DNA from: JBDRAU01 sp043823315
GTDB lineage: Bacteria; Patescibacteriota; UBA1384; DTJR01
Direction of reading: 5' to 3'
Assembly: GCA_043823315.1 (NCBI GenBank)
Contig: JBDRAU010000027.1
Coordinates: forward strand, 1 to 36,209
DNA length: 36,209 nt
Position 1 is the stretch's first letter, and each line of letters opens with the position of its first letter. The notes under the pieces are model-generated. The model was not told the DNA's origin and made no database searches. It was given only the letters and a program-made list of their open reading frames with translations. A program made the position numbers and the translations under genes. Of the stretch, positions 23,131-31,375 are shown one piece after another.

Positions 23131-25107
23131 ATGAGTAAAAATTTAGTCATTGTAGAGTCTCCGGCCAAAGCAAGTACAATCAATAAATATTTAGGAAGCG
23201 ACTATGTTGTTGCAGCTTCGTTTGGGCATATTCGCGATTTGCCTGCTTCGAAACTCGGGGTTGATACCGAGAAAAACTTTGAGCCGAGCTATATAATTCC
23301 AACCAAAAGCAAAAAAGCCGTTTCAGCTTTAAGAAAACTTGCCGAAAAAGCAGAGCTTGTTTATCTCGCGACCGACCTTGATCGCGAAGGAGAAGCTATT
23401 TCGTTTCATATAACTGAGGCTCTTGGCGAAAAAAATGAGAAACTGAAAATCAAGGGTGGAAAATATCGAAGGATTACCTTTTCGGAAATTACCAAGAGTG
23501 CAGTTACTAATGCTGTGCAAAATCCAAGAGATATAAATATGGACCTTGTTGATGCCCAGCAGGGGCGACGGGTTATTGACCGGTTGGTTGGATATAATTT
23601 AAGTCCGCTTCTCTGGAAAAAAATCTATAAAGGATTATCGGCCGGACGCGTGCAGTCGGTAGCGGTGCGCTTAGTCGTTGATCGCGAGAGGGAAATAGAA
23701 GCTTTCAAGCCCGTAGAATTCTGGTCGGTTGAAGCAGTATTTTCGCGCGATAAAAAAGAATTTTCTGGAAAATTAGTCGAAGCAGATGGCAAAGAAATTG
23801 AAAAGCTTACTGTCAAGAATGAAAAAGAAGCTGCTGAGATTTTAAAAAAGTTAGAAAATGGCAAGTATCAAGTAGTTGATCTTAAGGAGAAAGAAGAAAA
23901 ACGTCATCCCTATGCTCCGTTTACAACCTCTACCCTCCAACAAGATGCATCGAGTCGACTTGGCTTTTCGGCGAGGCAAACCATGCGACTGGCCCAGGGA
24001 CTTTACGAGTCGGGATTGATTACATACATGAGAACGGATTCTGTTAATATTTCCACCCAGGCGATTTCCGGAATGCGAAAATACATTTCCAAAAATTATC
24101 CAAAGTCTTTGCCTGATGCGCCGAGGGTTTATAAATCAAAGTCAAAAGGTGCACAAGAAGCGCACGAAGCTATTCGTCCGTCTGATGTTAACAAAACCGC
24201 CGATTCTATTTCAGGCGAACCAGGAGCCAAGAAGCTTTACGATTTAATTTGGCGCCGGGCGCTTGCCTCGCAAATGAAAGAAGCTGTTTTGGATATTGTT
24301 GAAATTAAAATTGACAACAAGGGGTTCATCTTCTCGTCGCGCGGGCAGATGATTAAATTTAAGGGTTGGATTGAGCTTTATCCTGAAAAGATTACTGAAG
24401 CGAGTCTGCCGCGCTTAGCAATAAAAGACATAGTCGATTTGAAAAAACTTGATAAATTTCAACACTTTACCGAGCCACCCGGGCGATATTCCGAGGCAAC
24501 TCTCGTCAAAGCGCTCGAGGAAAAGGGGATTGGCCGACCTTCTACTTATGCGCCAACAATCTCTACGATCCAAGATCGCGGTTATGTGATCAAAGATTCT
24601 GGACGATTGAAGCCAGAGAAAATCGGGTTTATAGTTAATGATCTTCTGGTAGAGAATTTTCCGGACATTGTCGACTACGACTTCACTGCTAAAATCGAAG
24701 AAGAACTTGACTTGGTTGCCGAGGGCAAAATCAAATGGCAGGATGTTGTTTCGGAAATATGGGTGCCGTTCAAAAAAGAGCTTGAGGGAAAAGGTGAGAA
24801 AATTGCCAAAATGGATATGGACGAAAAACTCGAGGAAAAATGTCCGCAGTGCGGCAAGAATCTGGTCATCAAGCAGTCAAAGCGCGGTAAGTTTATCGGC
24901 TGTACCGGTTTTCCCGATTGCAGGTATTTAAGAAATTTTATCGATGAAAAAACGCAAAGTAAGATCGACGAGGGCGAGGCGGCAATTAAGGGAAGAAAAT
25001 GCCCCAATTGTGATGCTGACCTTAAGATTGCCTCGGGGCGTTTCGGGCCATTTATCGGCTGCAGCGCTTATCCAAAGTGCAAGTATATAGAAAAGATAAA
25101 AAAATAA
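23131..25107 (+). CDS. topA: DNA topoisomerase I (type IA)
   Basis: 658 aa. It relaxes negative supercoils. The TOPRIM domain begins at once (VIVESPAKASTINKYLG with Glu9, and ATDLDREGEAISFHI). The catalytic tyrosine is Tyr299 in SGLITYMRTDSV. HEAIRPSD and GRPSTYAPTISTIQDRGYV are further IA signatures. The C-terminus has two topoisomerase zinc fingers (CPQCGKNLVIK with GCTGFPDC, and CPNCDADLKI with GCSAYPKC). Length is slightly short but complete. Confidence 0.98.
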   Translation: MSKNLVIVESPAKASTINKYLGSDYVVAASFGHIRDLPASKLGVDTEKNFEPSYIIPTKSKKAVSALRKLAEKAELVYLATDLDREGEAISFHITEALGEKNEKLKIKGGKYRRITFSEITKSAVTNAVQNPRDINMDLVDAQQGRRVIDRLVGYNLSPLLWKKIYKGLSAGRVQSVAVRLVVDREREIEAFKPVEFWSVEAVFSRDKKEFSGKLVEADGKEIEKLTVKNEKEAAEILKKLENGKYQVVDLKEKEEKRHPYAPFTTSTLQQDASSRLGFSARQTMRLAQGLYESGLITYMRTDSVNISTQAISGMRKYISKNYPKSLPDAPRVYKSKSKGAQEAHEAIRPSDVNKTADSISGEPGAKKLYDLIWRRALASQMKEAVLDIVEIKIDNKGFIFSSRGQMIKFKGWIELYPEKITEASLPRLAIKDIVDLKKLDKFQHFTEPPGRYSEATLVKALEEKGIGRPSTYAPTISTIQDRGYVIKDSGRLKPEKIGFIVNDLLVENFPDIVDYDFTAKIEEELDLVAEGKIKWQDVVSEIWVPFKKELEGKGEKIAKMDMDEKLEEKCPQCGKNLVIKQSKRGKFIGCTGFPDCRYLRNFIDEKTQSKIDEGEAAIKGRKCPNCDADLKIASGRFGPFIGCSAYPKCKYIEKIKK

Positions 25108-25205
25108 TTATGAATTTTGAATTTCGAATAAATTTCGATTGTAAGATTGTTTCAAACATTCAATAAATAAAAATTCATTCGAAACTCGAAACTCGAAATT
25201 AAGTT

Positions 25206-25808
25206 ATGTCTAAATTACCTCGCAATATCAAACTAGCCATAGAGTCATTCTCCACCCTTCCTGGCATTGGCCCAAAATCTGCTGCGAGGATAGTTTTTTA
25301 TATGCTCACGAGACCCGACGAATTTGCAGGTGGGGTGGGGGAGTCAATTAGTAATTTGAAAAAAGATCTGATTATTTGTTCAACATGCTATAACTATAGT
25401 GAGGATGATCCTTGTGACATTTGCTCGTCCGATGAGCGTGACGAGTCGGTTATCTGCGTAGTCGAGGAACCGCTTGATGTGATAGCGCTCGAGCGAGCTA
25501 ATTTTAAAGGTCTCTACCATGTTTTGGGTGCGGCGATTTCTCCAATTAACGGCATTACGGCTGACGATATTCGCATAAATGAGCTTCTTGAGCGCATGAA
25601 GAAGGATTCTGATAAAATTAAAGAAGTAATATTTGCTACCAATCCTTCGCTTGAGGGTGAGGCAACGGCGCAATATATTGCTGATCGATTAAAGGGTTAT
25701 CAGTTAAAATTAACCAGGTTGGCAAGAGGGCTGCCAGTCGGCGGAGATTTGGAATACGCAGACGAGGTTACCTTGTCCCGCTCACTCGAAGGTCGAAGTG
25801 AGATATAA
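25206..25808 (+). CDS. recR: Recombination mediator RecR
   Basis: 200 aa. RecR forms a ring clamp on DNA with RecO/RecF and helps load RecA at gaps. Visible: helix-hairpin-helix TLPGIGPKSAARIVFYML, a four-cysteine zinc site (Cys58, 61, 70, 73), the TOPRIM part VICVVEEPLDVIALE, YHVLGAAISPINGI, and the C-terminal TRLARGLPVGGDLEYADE motif. Full length. The preceding 100 nt are AT-rich inverted GAATTTCGAA-type repeats. Confidence 0.97.
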   Translation: MSKLPRNIKLAIESFSTLPGIGPKSAARIVFYMLTRPDEFAGGVGESISNLKKDLIICSTCYNYSEDDPCDICSSDERDESVICVVEEPLDVIALERANFKGLYHVLGAAISPINGITADDIRINELLERMKKDSDKIKEVIFATNPSLEGEATAQYIADRLKGYQLKLTRLARGLPVGGDLEYADEVTLSRSLEGRSEI

Positions 25809-25833
25809 TTGCAAATATAATTAATGAAGCTTG

Positions 25834-25897
25834 CCCCGCATAAAGCGCACGGCGTGACAGAATGTAATTCTGTAAGCCAGTAAGCTTATGTGCGGGG
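25834..25897 (+). ncRNA. Folded element between recR and the zinc-ribbon gene
   Basis: CCCCGCA (25834-25840) pairs with TGCGGGG (25891-25897). Inside, GGC/GCC encloses ACAGAAT-GTA-ATTCTGT (25857-25873, 7 perfect pairs). A second small palindrome (ATGACGC-TGC-GCGTCAT) follows near 25911. Either a repeat-type hairpin or a leader of the next gene; I recognise no family. Confidence 0.35.
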
Positions 25898-26018
25898 GAA
25901 GAGGAGAGATATGACGCTGCGCGTCATCCTGCCTGCCTGCCGTAGCCTTGGCGAAGGTAGGAGCACAGTTGAGGTCCATATTTTGTGAGCGTAGCCAGAT
26001 AAATTCAAGGAGTAAGAG

Positions 26019-26252
26019 ATGGAAGAGACAATTGAGGATGCAGCGAAGTTTTGTCCCGCATGTGGCTATGAGGGCAACGATGTAGTGTGTCCGGTTTGCA
26101 ATGAAAAGATGGAATCGCTCGACGAGGAAGTTAACCGTGTTGCCGAGCTTGAAAAGAAAAAAGATGTAACCGAGGATGCAGGGCTTGATGATGAAGTTAG
26201 TTTGGAGGAAGTAGCGAAGGAAGAAGAGAAAAGAAATAGTTCATCAAGTTAA
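26019..26252 (+). CDS. Small acidic zinc-ribbon protein, unknown
   Basis: 77 aa. CPACGYEG and CPVCNEKM form one zinc ribbon (four cysteines within 20 residues), followed by a highly charged Glu/Lys tail ending in NSSSS. A Shine-Dalgarno-like AAGGAG is in place before the ATG. The tail is probably a helix or disordered. Function unknown. Confidence 0.7.
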   Translation: MEETIEDAAKFCPACGYEGNDVVCPVCNEKMESLDEEVNRVAELEKKKDVTEDAGLDDEVSLEEVAKEEEKRNSSSS

Positions 26253-26349
26253 AAAGTTCATAAAGTTCGTAAAGTATTTTAAACAACATCTTACATAGTT
26301 CCGTATCTACTTTATAAACTTTCTAACTTTAAAAACTTTATAAACTCAT

Positions 26350-27924
26350 ATGAAGATATACAACACCCTCTCTCGAACCAAGGAAGAAATTACTCCGATC
26401 TCTGGCGATGTTATTAGGATCTATTCTTGCGGTTTGACGGTTTATGACTATGCCCATATAGGGAACTTACGAAAATACATTTTCGACGACGTGCTAAAAA
26501 GAACGCTTGAATATTTTGACTATAAGGTTAAGCATATTCAGAACGTTACTGACGTTGGGCATTTAACTTCCGACGAGGATGAGGGCGAGGATAAAATTGA
26601 AAAAAGTGCCACAAGGGAGGGTAAAACTGCTTTTGAAATTGCTAAATTTTATGAGAAAGCTTTCGTTGAAGATTTAAAAAAGTTGAATATAGAATTACCG
26701 GACGAAATGCCAAAAGCAACCGAAAATATTCAAGAACAAATAGAATTAGTCAAAAAATTAGAAGAAAAAGGTTTTACATATAAAACGTCGGATGGAATTT
26801 ATTTTAATACATCTAAACTAAAAGATTATGGTAAGCTAGCCAGACTTGATATCGAGAACTTAAAAGAGGGGAGTCGGGTAGAGAAAAATCTCGAAAAGAA
26901 GAATCCAACCGACTTTGCACTCTGGAAATTGAGCCCTGATGGCGAGCGAATGGGGACTGTCCCCTCGCCGGGGACTGTCCCCGAAGCTCCGAGCGGTTCA
27001 AAACAGTTTACTTCGAGCGGAGCGAGAAGACAGATGGAGTGGCCTTCACCTTGGGGTGTGGGCTTTCCGGGCTGGCACCTCGAATGCTCTGCGATGGCGA
27101 CAAAATTTCTAGGTCAGCCGTTTGAAATTCACACCGGAGGCGTTGATCACATTGCAGTTCACCACACTAACGAAATAGCCCAAAGCGAAGCTGCTTGCGA
27201 TAAACCCTTGGCAAAATATTGGGTTCATAGCGAGCATCTTTTAGAGGACGGCCGAAAAATGGCGAAGTCGGATGGGCATTTTATTCGTCTTCAAGACTTG
27301 GAGGAAAAAGGTTACTCACCGCTTGATTATCGTTATTTATGTTTGACGGCTAGTTATCGTAGTAAGCTTGATTTTTCGTGGAAATCGTTTGATGCGGCTC
27401 GCTCCGCTCGCCGTAAAATAAATGACGCTTATAACCTAGTCTGTCATCCTGAATCTCCCCCGCGTCATCCCGAGCTTGTCGAGGGATCTGTCGCGAATGC
27501 GACATCTAACCCCTCTGTCATCCCGAGCGACGCGCAGGGGACTGTCCCCATGGGGTCTGTCCCCGAAGCGGAGTCGAGGGATCTATCATCCTTCAACAAA
27601 GCCCTCGCCGATGATCTTGATACTCCTCGAGCTCTTGCTTTCATTTTCAAAAATCTCTCTAGATTAAGCTCTGCTGAATTTGAAAAAATAGACGAAATTT
27701 TTGCAATCCTTGAAAAAATTGAGACTAAAAAAGAAGACGGAATTATTATTGAAGGTTATGCACCGCGGGAAGTTATCAAATTAGCTCTGGAGCGCCAAAA
27801 AGCTCGCGAGCAAAAGAATTTCAAAAAATCCGATGAGCTGCGTGACAAAATCTCAAAACTTGGTTTTAACATTGAAGACACCCAAGACGGACCGAAGATC
27901 TCCTCTATGTCATCCCGACCGTAG
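26350..27924 (+). CDS. cysS: Cysteinyl-tRNA synthetase with in-frame repeat insertions
   Basis: 524 aa; family members of this type have about 450-470. Core signs are intact: zinc Cys27 in YSCGLTVYDYAHIGN (HIGN 36-39), FPGWHLECSAMA, HTGGVDHIAVHHTNEIAQ and KMAKS (303-307). Two stretches do not belong to the family: about 26946-27030 (MGTVPSPGTVPEAPSG and on) and about 27441-27590 (PRHPELVEGS, VIPSDAQGTVPMG and on). Both are made of palindromic repeat units found in the intergenic regions (GGGGACTGTCCCC, CCCGAGCTTGTCGAGGGATC). The C-terminal ISSMSSRP is also repeat-derived. The frame is kept, so the enzyme is presumably active with surface loops added. Confidence 0.95.
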   Translation: MKIYNTLSRTKEEITPISGDVIRIYSCGLTVYDYAHIGNLRKYIFDDVLKRTLEYFDYKVKHIQNVTDVGHLTSDEDEGEDKIEKSATREGKTAFEIAKFYEKAFVEDLKKLNIELPDEMPKATENIQEQIELVKKLEEKGFTYKTSDGIYFNTSKLKDYGKLARLDIENLKEGSRVEKNLEKKNPTDFALWKLSPDGERMGTVPSPGTVPEAPSGSKQFTSSGARRQMEWPSPWGVGFPGWHLECSAMATKFLGQPFEIHTGGVDHIAVHHTNEIAQSEAACDKPLAKYWVHSEHLLEDGRKMAKSDGHFIRLQDLEEKGYSPLDYRYLCLTASYRSKLDFSWKSFDAARSARRKINDAYNLVCHPESPPRHPELVEGSVANATSNPSVIPSDAQGTVPMGSVPEAESRDLSSFNKALADDLDTPRALAFIFKNLSRLSSAEFEKIDEIFAILEKIETKKEDGIIIEGYAPREVIKLALERQKAREQKNFKKSDELRDKISKLGFNIEDTQDGPKISSMSSRP

Positions 27925-28359
27925 TGGAGGGATCTGGTATGTCATTACGCCCCCGAGCTTTGTGTCATTGCGAGCCAGGCGAAGCAATCTCATAATACTG
28001 TTCGAGCTTGTCGAGAACTTCCCTCGGAGCCCAAGCTTCAGCTTGTTTTTGTTCGGAGCCCAGGTTTTAACCTGTTTCTCACACTAAAGTGTGTTTTCCT
28101 GTCTTTTGCGGAGCCCAAGCTTTAGCTTGTTTTTTTTCTTCGAGCACGAGTTTTATGTCATTGCGCGGTTTGCGAGAGCTTTTGCGAGGTGGAATCGCAA
28201 AATTCCTAAGCGCAAACCTAATCGGAAGCGCGGCAATCTGGTTTGTCATCCTGAACTGACCCTCCTGGCATCCTCGAGCCGGAAGAATTCCGACAACTTG
28301 TCCCGCACCGGATGCGGGATCGGGGATCTAGATATTCGAAATTAGAATTTTAAATTTAA
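27925..28359. repeat. Repeat-filled intergenic region behind cysS
   Basis: No gene seen. It contains GGAG-palindrome copies at 28026, 28055 and 28110, a TTCGAGCTTGTCGAGAAC unit at about 28003, ATTGCGAGCCAGGCGAAGCAAT and CATTGCG...GCGGCAAT type units, and CATCCTGAACTGA- and CCCGCACCGGATGCGGG-type palindromes. Confidence 0.75.
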
Positions 28360-28391
28360 CTAAAAAAGGACCCTTGCGGATCCTTTTTTAG
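28360..28391. terminator. Bidirectional terminator behind the RRM gene
   Basis: CTAAAAAAGGA (28360-28370) and TCCTTTTTTAG (28381-28391) are exact reverse complements around CCCTTGCGGA. It lies 6 nt from the stop of the minus-strand RRM gene. Confidence 0.85.
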
Positions 28392-28397
28392 TTGCTG

Positions 28398-28667
28398 TTA
28401 CTCTCTTTCTCTAGGAGCACGTGCGATGTTGACCTTAAGAGGTCTTCCATCCATGTCTTTCCCGTCGAGATCTTTCACAGCTTTATCGGCCAATTCGTCG
28501 GTTCCCATTGTGACGAAACCGAAACCTTTTGATCTTCCTGACATTTTGTCAGTAATGACCACGGAATCAGTAACTTCACCTACTTCTGAAAAAAGAGTTT
28601 TTAACTCTTCTGCAGTAGCAGAATATGGCAAGTTGCCAACGTATAGCCTATTTTTCTGTTCTTCCAT
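28398..28667 (-). CDS. RNA-binding protein with one RRM domain
   Basis: 89 aa, a single RRM of the kind found in cyanobacterial Rbp and many CPR genomes. RNP2 is LYVGNL (8-13), RNP1 is KGFGFVTM, and the end carries GRPLKVNIARAPRE. It binds single-stranded RNA, often in stress or cold response. A consensus promoter 150 nt upstream gives a long folded leader. Confidence 0.95.
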   Translation of the reverse strand: MEEQKNRLYVGNLPYSATAEELKTLFSEVGEVTDSVVITDKMSGRSKGFGFVTMGTDELADKAVKDLDGKDMDGRPLKVNIARAPRERE

Positions 28668-28814
28668 CTTGTTTGGCCCGTCTGACTCTCTTGCGATTTG
28701 TCTGATCGGGCTTCCTTAGATCTTATTGCCCCGTCTACCATTTTAAAAAAATAGTCGGGGACTTGTTCGACCCGTTTGAATTCCTCGGGCTATTCACCAA
28801 CGAGTCTCCAAACT
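28668..28814 (-). promoter_or_regulatory. Long folded 5' leader of the RRM gene
   Basis: About 147 nt lie between the inferred transcript start and the ATG. On the minus strand three GC stems can form: CCCG/CGGG around AGGAATTCAAA, CCCCG/CGGGG around the T-rich stretch, and GCCCG/CGGGC close to the start codon. The last could hide the initiation region. Cold-shock type control is possible, not shown. Confidence 0.4.
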
Positions 28815-28820
28815 GCATAT

Positions 28821-28849
28821 AGTATACCATATCTACCCTTTAAAGTCAA
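28821..28849 (-). promoter_or_regulatory. Sigma70 promoter of the RRM gene
   Basis: Minus strand TTGACT (28844-28849), 17-nt spacer, TATACT (28821-28826). Confidence 0.8.
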
Positions 28850-29316
28850 TATGGTATAACCTTATCCCGCAAACCCTCCGCGTCATCCCTAACCAAACCC
28901 CTCTGTCATCCTGAACTCGTTTCAGGATCCAGAGAAACCGTCCTCCGCATTTTTTGCTATAATCGCCTCAAGTATGGCATCGACATCCCTCTGTCATCCC
29001 GCACTTGATGCGGGATCTAGTATATAAAAAATCGCCATGAGGCGATTCTTATAATCATATTGTTCGAGCCCTGCCTGCCGGCAGCAGGTCGTCGAGAACC
29101 CGCAAACCCACAATTATTATTGTTCGAGCTTGTCGAGAACCACCCTCGGAGCCCAGGTTTTAACCTGTTTCTCACGATAAATTGTGTTCTCCGGTATGGA
29201 GTCCAAACTTCAGTTTGGTAAATACGATAAATAATGGCCTCCAAAACAAATGGAGCTCAAACTTTAGTTTGCGAACATTTGACACAGCTAAAATACCCGC
29301 CTAAAATGTAAATACT
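28850..29316. repeat. Repeat-filled intergenic region
   Basis: No gene seen. It contains a CATCCTGAACTCGTTTCAGG unit (about 28907), ATCCCGCACTTGATGCGGGAT (about 28997; an identical copy near 29631), a nested palindrome (29061-29099), a plain TTCGAGCTTGTCGAGAAC unit (about 29122) and three GGAG-palindrome copies (29148, 29198, 29252). Confidence 0.75.
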
Positions 29317-29619
29317 ATGAAAAAGAAAAGTGATGTAACGTTAGATGAAGTACTAGAGGCTGTAAACAACGGTTTTACCGGTGTTCAGGAACAAATCAAT
29401 GACCTCAAGACCGATATTTTTGGTCTCAAGACCGATGTTTCCGGCCTCAAGACCGATGTCGGTGGGCTGAAACACGATATGGTTTGGGTAAAAGATACAT
29501 TGGAAAAACACACTACTATGCTCAAACGCCTCGACGAAGAGCGTATATTCACCTTAAATTATGTTAAGCGTCTTGAAAAAGAAATTGCTTTCATCAAAAA
29601 GCATCTCAAGATAGCGTAG
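29317..29619 (+). CDS. Coiled-coil protein with heptad repeats, unknown
   Basis: 100 aa. After DVTLDEVLEAVNNGFTGVQ come heptads DLKTDIF-GLKTDVS-GLKTDVG-GLKHDMV, encoded by imperfect 21-nt tandem repeats (CTCAAGACCGAT units at 29404-29470), then a charged coiled coil up to FIKKHLKIA. It resembles the short coiled-coil parts of MCP-like or DUF-type proteins but no family is assigned. Copy number of the 21-nt unit may vary between strains. Confidence 0.7.
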   Translation: MKKKSDVTLDEVLEAVNNGFTGVQEQINDLKTDIFGLKTDVSGLKTDVGGLKHDMVWVKDTLEKHTTMLKRLDEERIFTLNYVKRLEKEIAFIKKHLKIA

Positions 29620-29701
29620 AATTCCGTGTCATCCCGCACTTGATGCGGGATCTAGCGAATACAAAAATCGCCACAAAGCGATTTTTTGCTATAATTACTA
29701 T

Positions 29702-30244
29702 ATGCGAACAAAAAGCAAACTTTCTGCTCAAAGCCCAAAACCCAATAATTATGCTTTCATTGACGGGCAAAATGTAAATTTGGCTATTCGGGATTTGGGC
29801 TGGAAGTTGGATTTCAAAAGATTTCGGGTTTATCTCAAAGAGAAATATAATGTTGAAAAGGCTTATTATTTTATCGGTTATGTCGAGGGAAATGAAATTT
29901 TATATCAATCACTTCAGGAATATGGCTATATTTGCATCTTTAAGCCGACGCTGGCGGGTCCTGACGGCAAAATCAAGGGCAACTGTGATGCTGAGCTGGT
30001 TTTGCACACCATGATCGAATATCCAAATTATAATCAGGCGGTAATAGCTAGCGGAGATGGCGACTTTGCATGTCTTGTTGAATATTTAATCGAAAAAGAT
30101 AAGCTCAGAACTGTCTTAGCTCCAAATTTTAAAAAAAGCTCATGGCTTTTACGCCGTGTGGCACAGGATAGGTATATAGCTTTTATGAATAATCTGAGGC
30201 AAAAGTTGGAGTTAAAAGATAAAAAAAAGAAAAAGGTTCCCTAA
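29702..30244 (+). CDS. NYN domain (LabA/DUF88) protein, putative ribonuclease
   Basis: 180 aa. PIN-like NYN fold: FIDGQNVNLAIRDLGW (Asp21, Asn24), YYFIGYVEGNE, KGNCDAELVLHTM and VIASGDGDFACLVEYLIEKD supply the acidic cluster that binds metal. Homologues are stand-alone RNases or regulators. A hairpin GGTTC/GAACC overlaps its end and may terminate it. A CCCGCACTTGATGCGGG repeat lies just upstream. Confidence 0.9.
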   Translation: MRTKSKLSAQSPKPNNYAFIDGQNVNLAIRDLGWKLDFKRFRVYLKEKYNVEKAYYFIGYVEGNEILYQSLQEYGYICIFKPTLAGPDGKIKGNCDAELVLHTMIEYPNYNQAVIASGDGDFACLVEYLIEKDKLRTVLAPNFKKSSWLLRRVAQDRYIAFMNNLRQKLELKDKKKKKVP

Positions 30245-30298
30245 GGACGAACCTTTCAGAAACCTTTCTCATGGTGATCTTACAGTAAGTATATCCCA

Positions 30299-30327
30299 TT
30301 GACAAACGGGTGTCAAGGTGGTATATT
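30299..30327 (+). promoter_or_regulatory. Consensus promoter before the hairpin leader
   Basis: TTGACA (30299-30304), 17-nt spacer, TATATT (30322-30327). Confidence 0.8.
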
Positions 30328-30332
30328 GGAGC

Positions 30333-30479
30333 GCTGTATTCGTACAGCTTGACCCCGATCGCGGGGTAGCTACATCCCCACACTCTTTGAGAGTGTAGGG
30401 GATAGGGACAACCGCTCTTGCCACGTTTGACGTGGTTAGCGGCCCCGCGGATCTACAGATCCCTCCGTAGCCTACGAGG
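30333..30479 (+). promoter_or_regulatory. Leader of six consecutive hairpins
   Basis: Hairpins in order: GCTGTA-TTCG-TACAGC (30333-30348), CCCCG-ATCG-CGGGG (30353-30366), ATCCCCACACTC/GAGTGTAGGGGAT (30374-30403, one bulge), CCGC..CCACGT-TTG-ACGTGG..GCGG (30412-30442), GGATC-TACA-GATCC (30449-30462) and CCT-C-CGTAG-C-CTACG-AGG (30462-30479). A good GAGGAGGT ribosome site follows. Such a packed array is probably a structured 5' UTR; its role is unknown. Confidence 0.65.
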
Positions 30480-30512
30480 CGAAGGGGGATGTACATTGAG
30501 GAGGTGGCCAAA

Positions 30513-31349
30513 ATGGCCAAAGAACATAAGCCGTTTCTGCCGCAGACCCTTTGGGGCAAGATCGGAACGTGCGCTTTGGCGCTTCCGGTCCTTTTCCTTG
30601 TCCTGGTGGCATCGTTGGTCATCAGTGGGAGAGTGAGCCAGGGGCGCTTCGGACTTGCGGTGAGTCGTGGTAACTCGCTCTCCGGGTATATTCCCGAGGG
30701 CAGTATGGTCATGACGCTTCCGCTCCCACCGCGGGAGGGCAGTTACGTCACTGCGATGACAGAACTTCCCGATGACACCAGGGACACGACATCCGACGAC
30801 CGCAAACGCAAGCTTTCGGTCAAGTGGTACGACGGCACTCGCCTGGTGTCTACGGACTCACCCGAGTGCTATTCGAATTACGAGTACCGCGGGCGTGTTG
30901 TGGCGTGGTTCCCGACGCAGGAGTGGTTCCCATGGATGAACACGGGGGCTCAGAAGCCTATTCATATCCAAGACCAAGCAGAGCGCGACAGAGCCAATGA
31001 CAAGGGGAAGATTGCTGGGGTCTGGCAAGACGTCAATGAGAAGTGGGTCAAAGCAAATTGCCGCCGGATGACGCTCAAGCCCGACAAGGACGGCAAGTTT
31101 AACCTCGGCGGTAAGCGCCAGGTTTTCTGGGTTCAAGTGCAGGGGAAGCCAAGTACGACTGTTGACGCTGGTCTAGATAGTGACCTGCTATCACATATGG
31201 CTTCTATCTCGCCGTCCGGGGAACCTGGGTCGCTTATACCAGCATCGAAGATCCCTGTTCCATGTAGCGTGATCAAAGCGCGGATTGAAAGGGGACCGAG
31301 GAACCTGTCGCTCCCAACGGGCGTGACGGTTGTAGTGTGGTATAAGTGA
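30513..31349 (+). CDS. Membrane protein with signal-peptidase-like (S26) region, GC-rich
   Basis: 278 aa from the Met that has GAGGAGGT 6 nt upstream; an in-frame ATG at 30489 has no such signal. A transmembrane helix (about 17-40 of this form) is followed by SRGNSLSGYIPEGSMVM, similar to the catalytic-serine box of type I signal peptidases (G-x-S-M-x-P-T-I-x-G), then RKRKLSVKWYDGTRLVSTDS, where the lysine would lie, and YRGRVVAWFP. The match is partial, so catalytic activity is uncertain. Base use is clearly more GC-rich than all neighbours, which suggests recent transfer. It has its own promoter, leader and terminator. Confidence 0.6.
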   Translation: MAKEHKPFLPQTLWGKIGTCALALPVLFLVLVASLVISGRVSQGRFGLAVSRGNSLSGYIPEGSMVMTLPLPPREGSYVTAMTELPDDTRDTTSDDRKRKLSVKWYDGTRLVSTDSPECYSNYEYRGRVVAWFPTQEWFPWMNTGAQKPIHIQDQAERDRANDKGKIAGVWQDVNEKWVKANCRRMTLKPDKDGKFNLGGKRQVFWVQVQGKPSTTVDAGLDSDLLSHMASISPSGEPGSLIPASKIPVPCSVIKARIERGPRNLSLPTGVTVVVWYK

Positions 31350-31375
31350 ATTGCATCAGTGATGTTGACGTCAGG

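Noticed and set aside
25108..26349. AT-rich inverted repeats before recR and cysS (GAATTTCGAA and AAAGTTTATAAAG types) as regulatory sites
   Set aside because: Similar low-complexity stretches stand before several unrelated genes (also near 14050 and 19345), so they look like a general intergenic repeat, not a specific operator.
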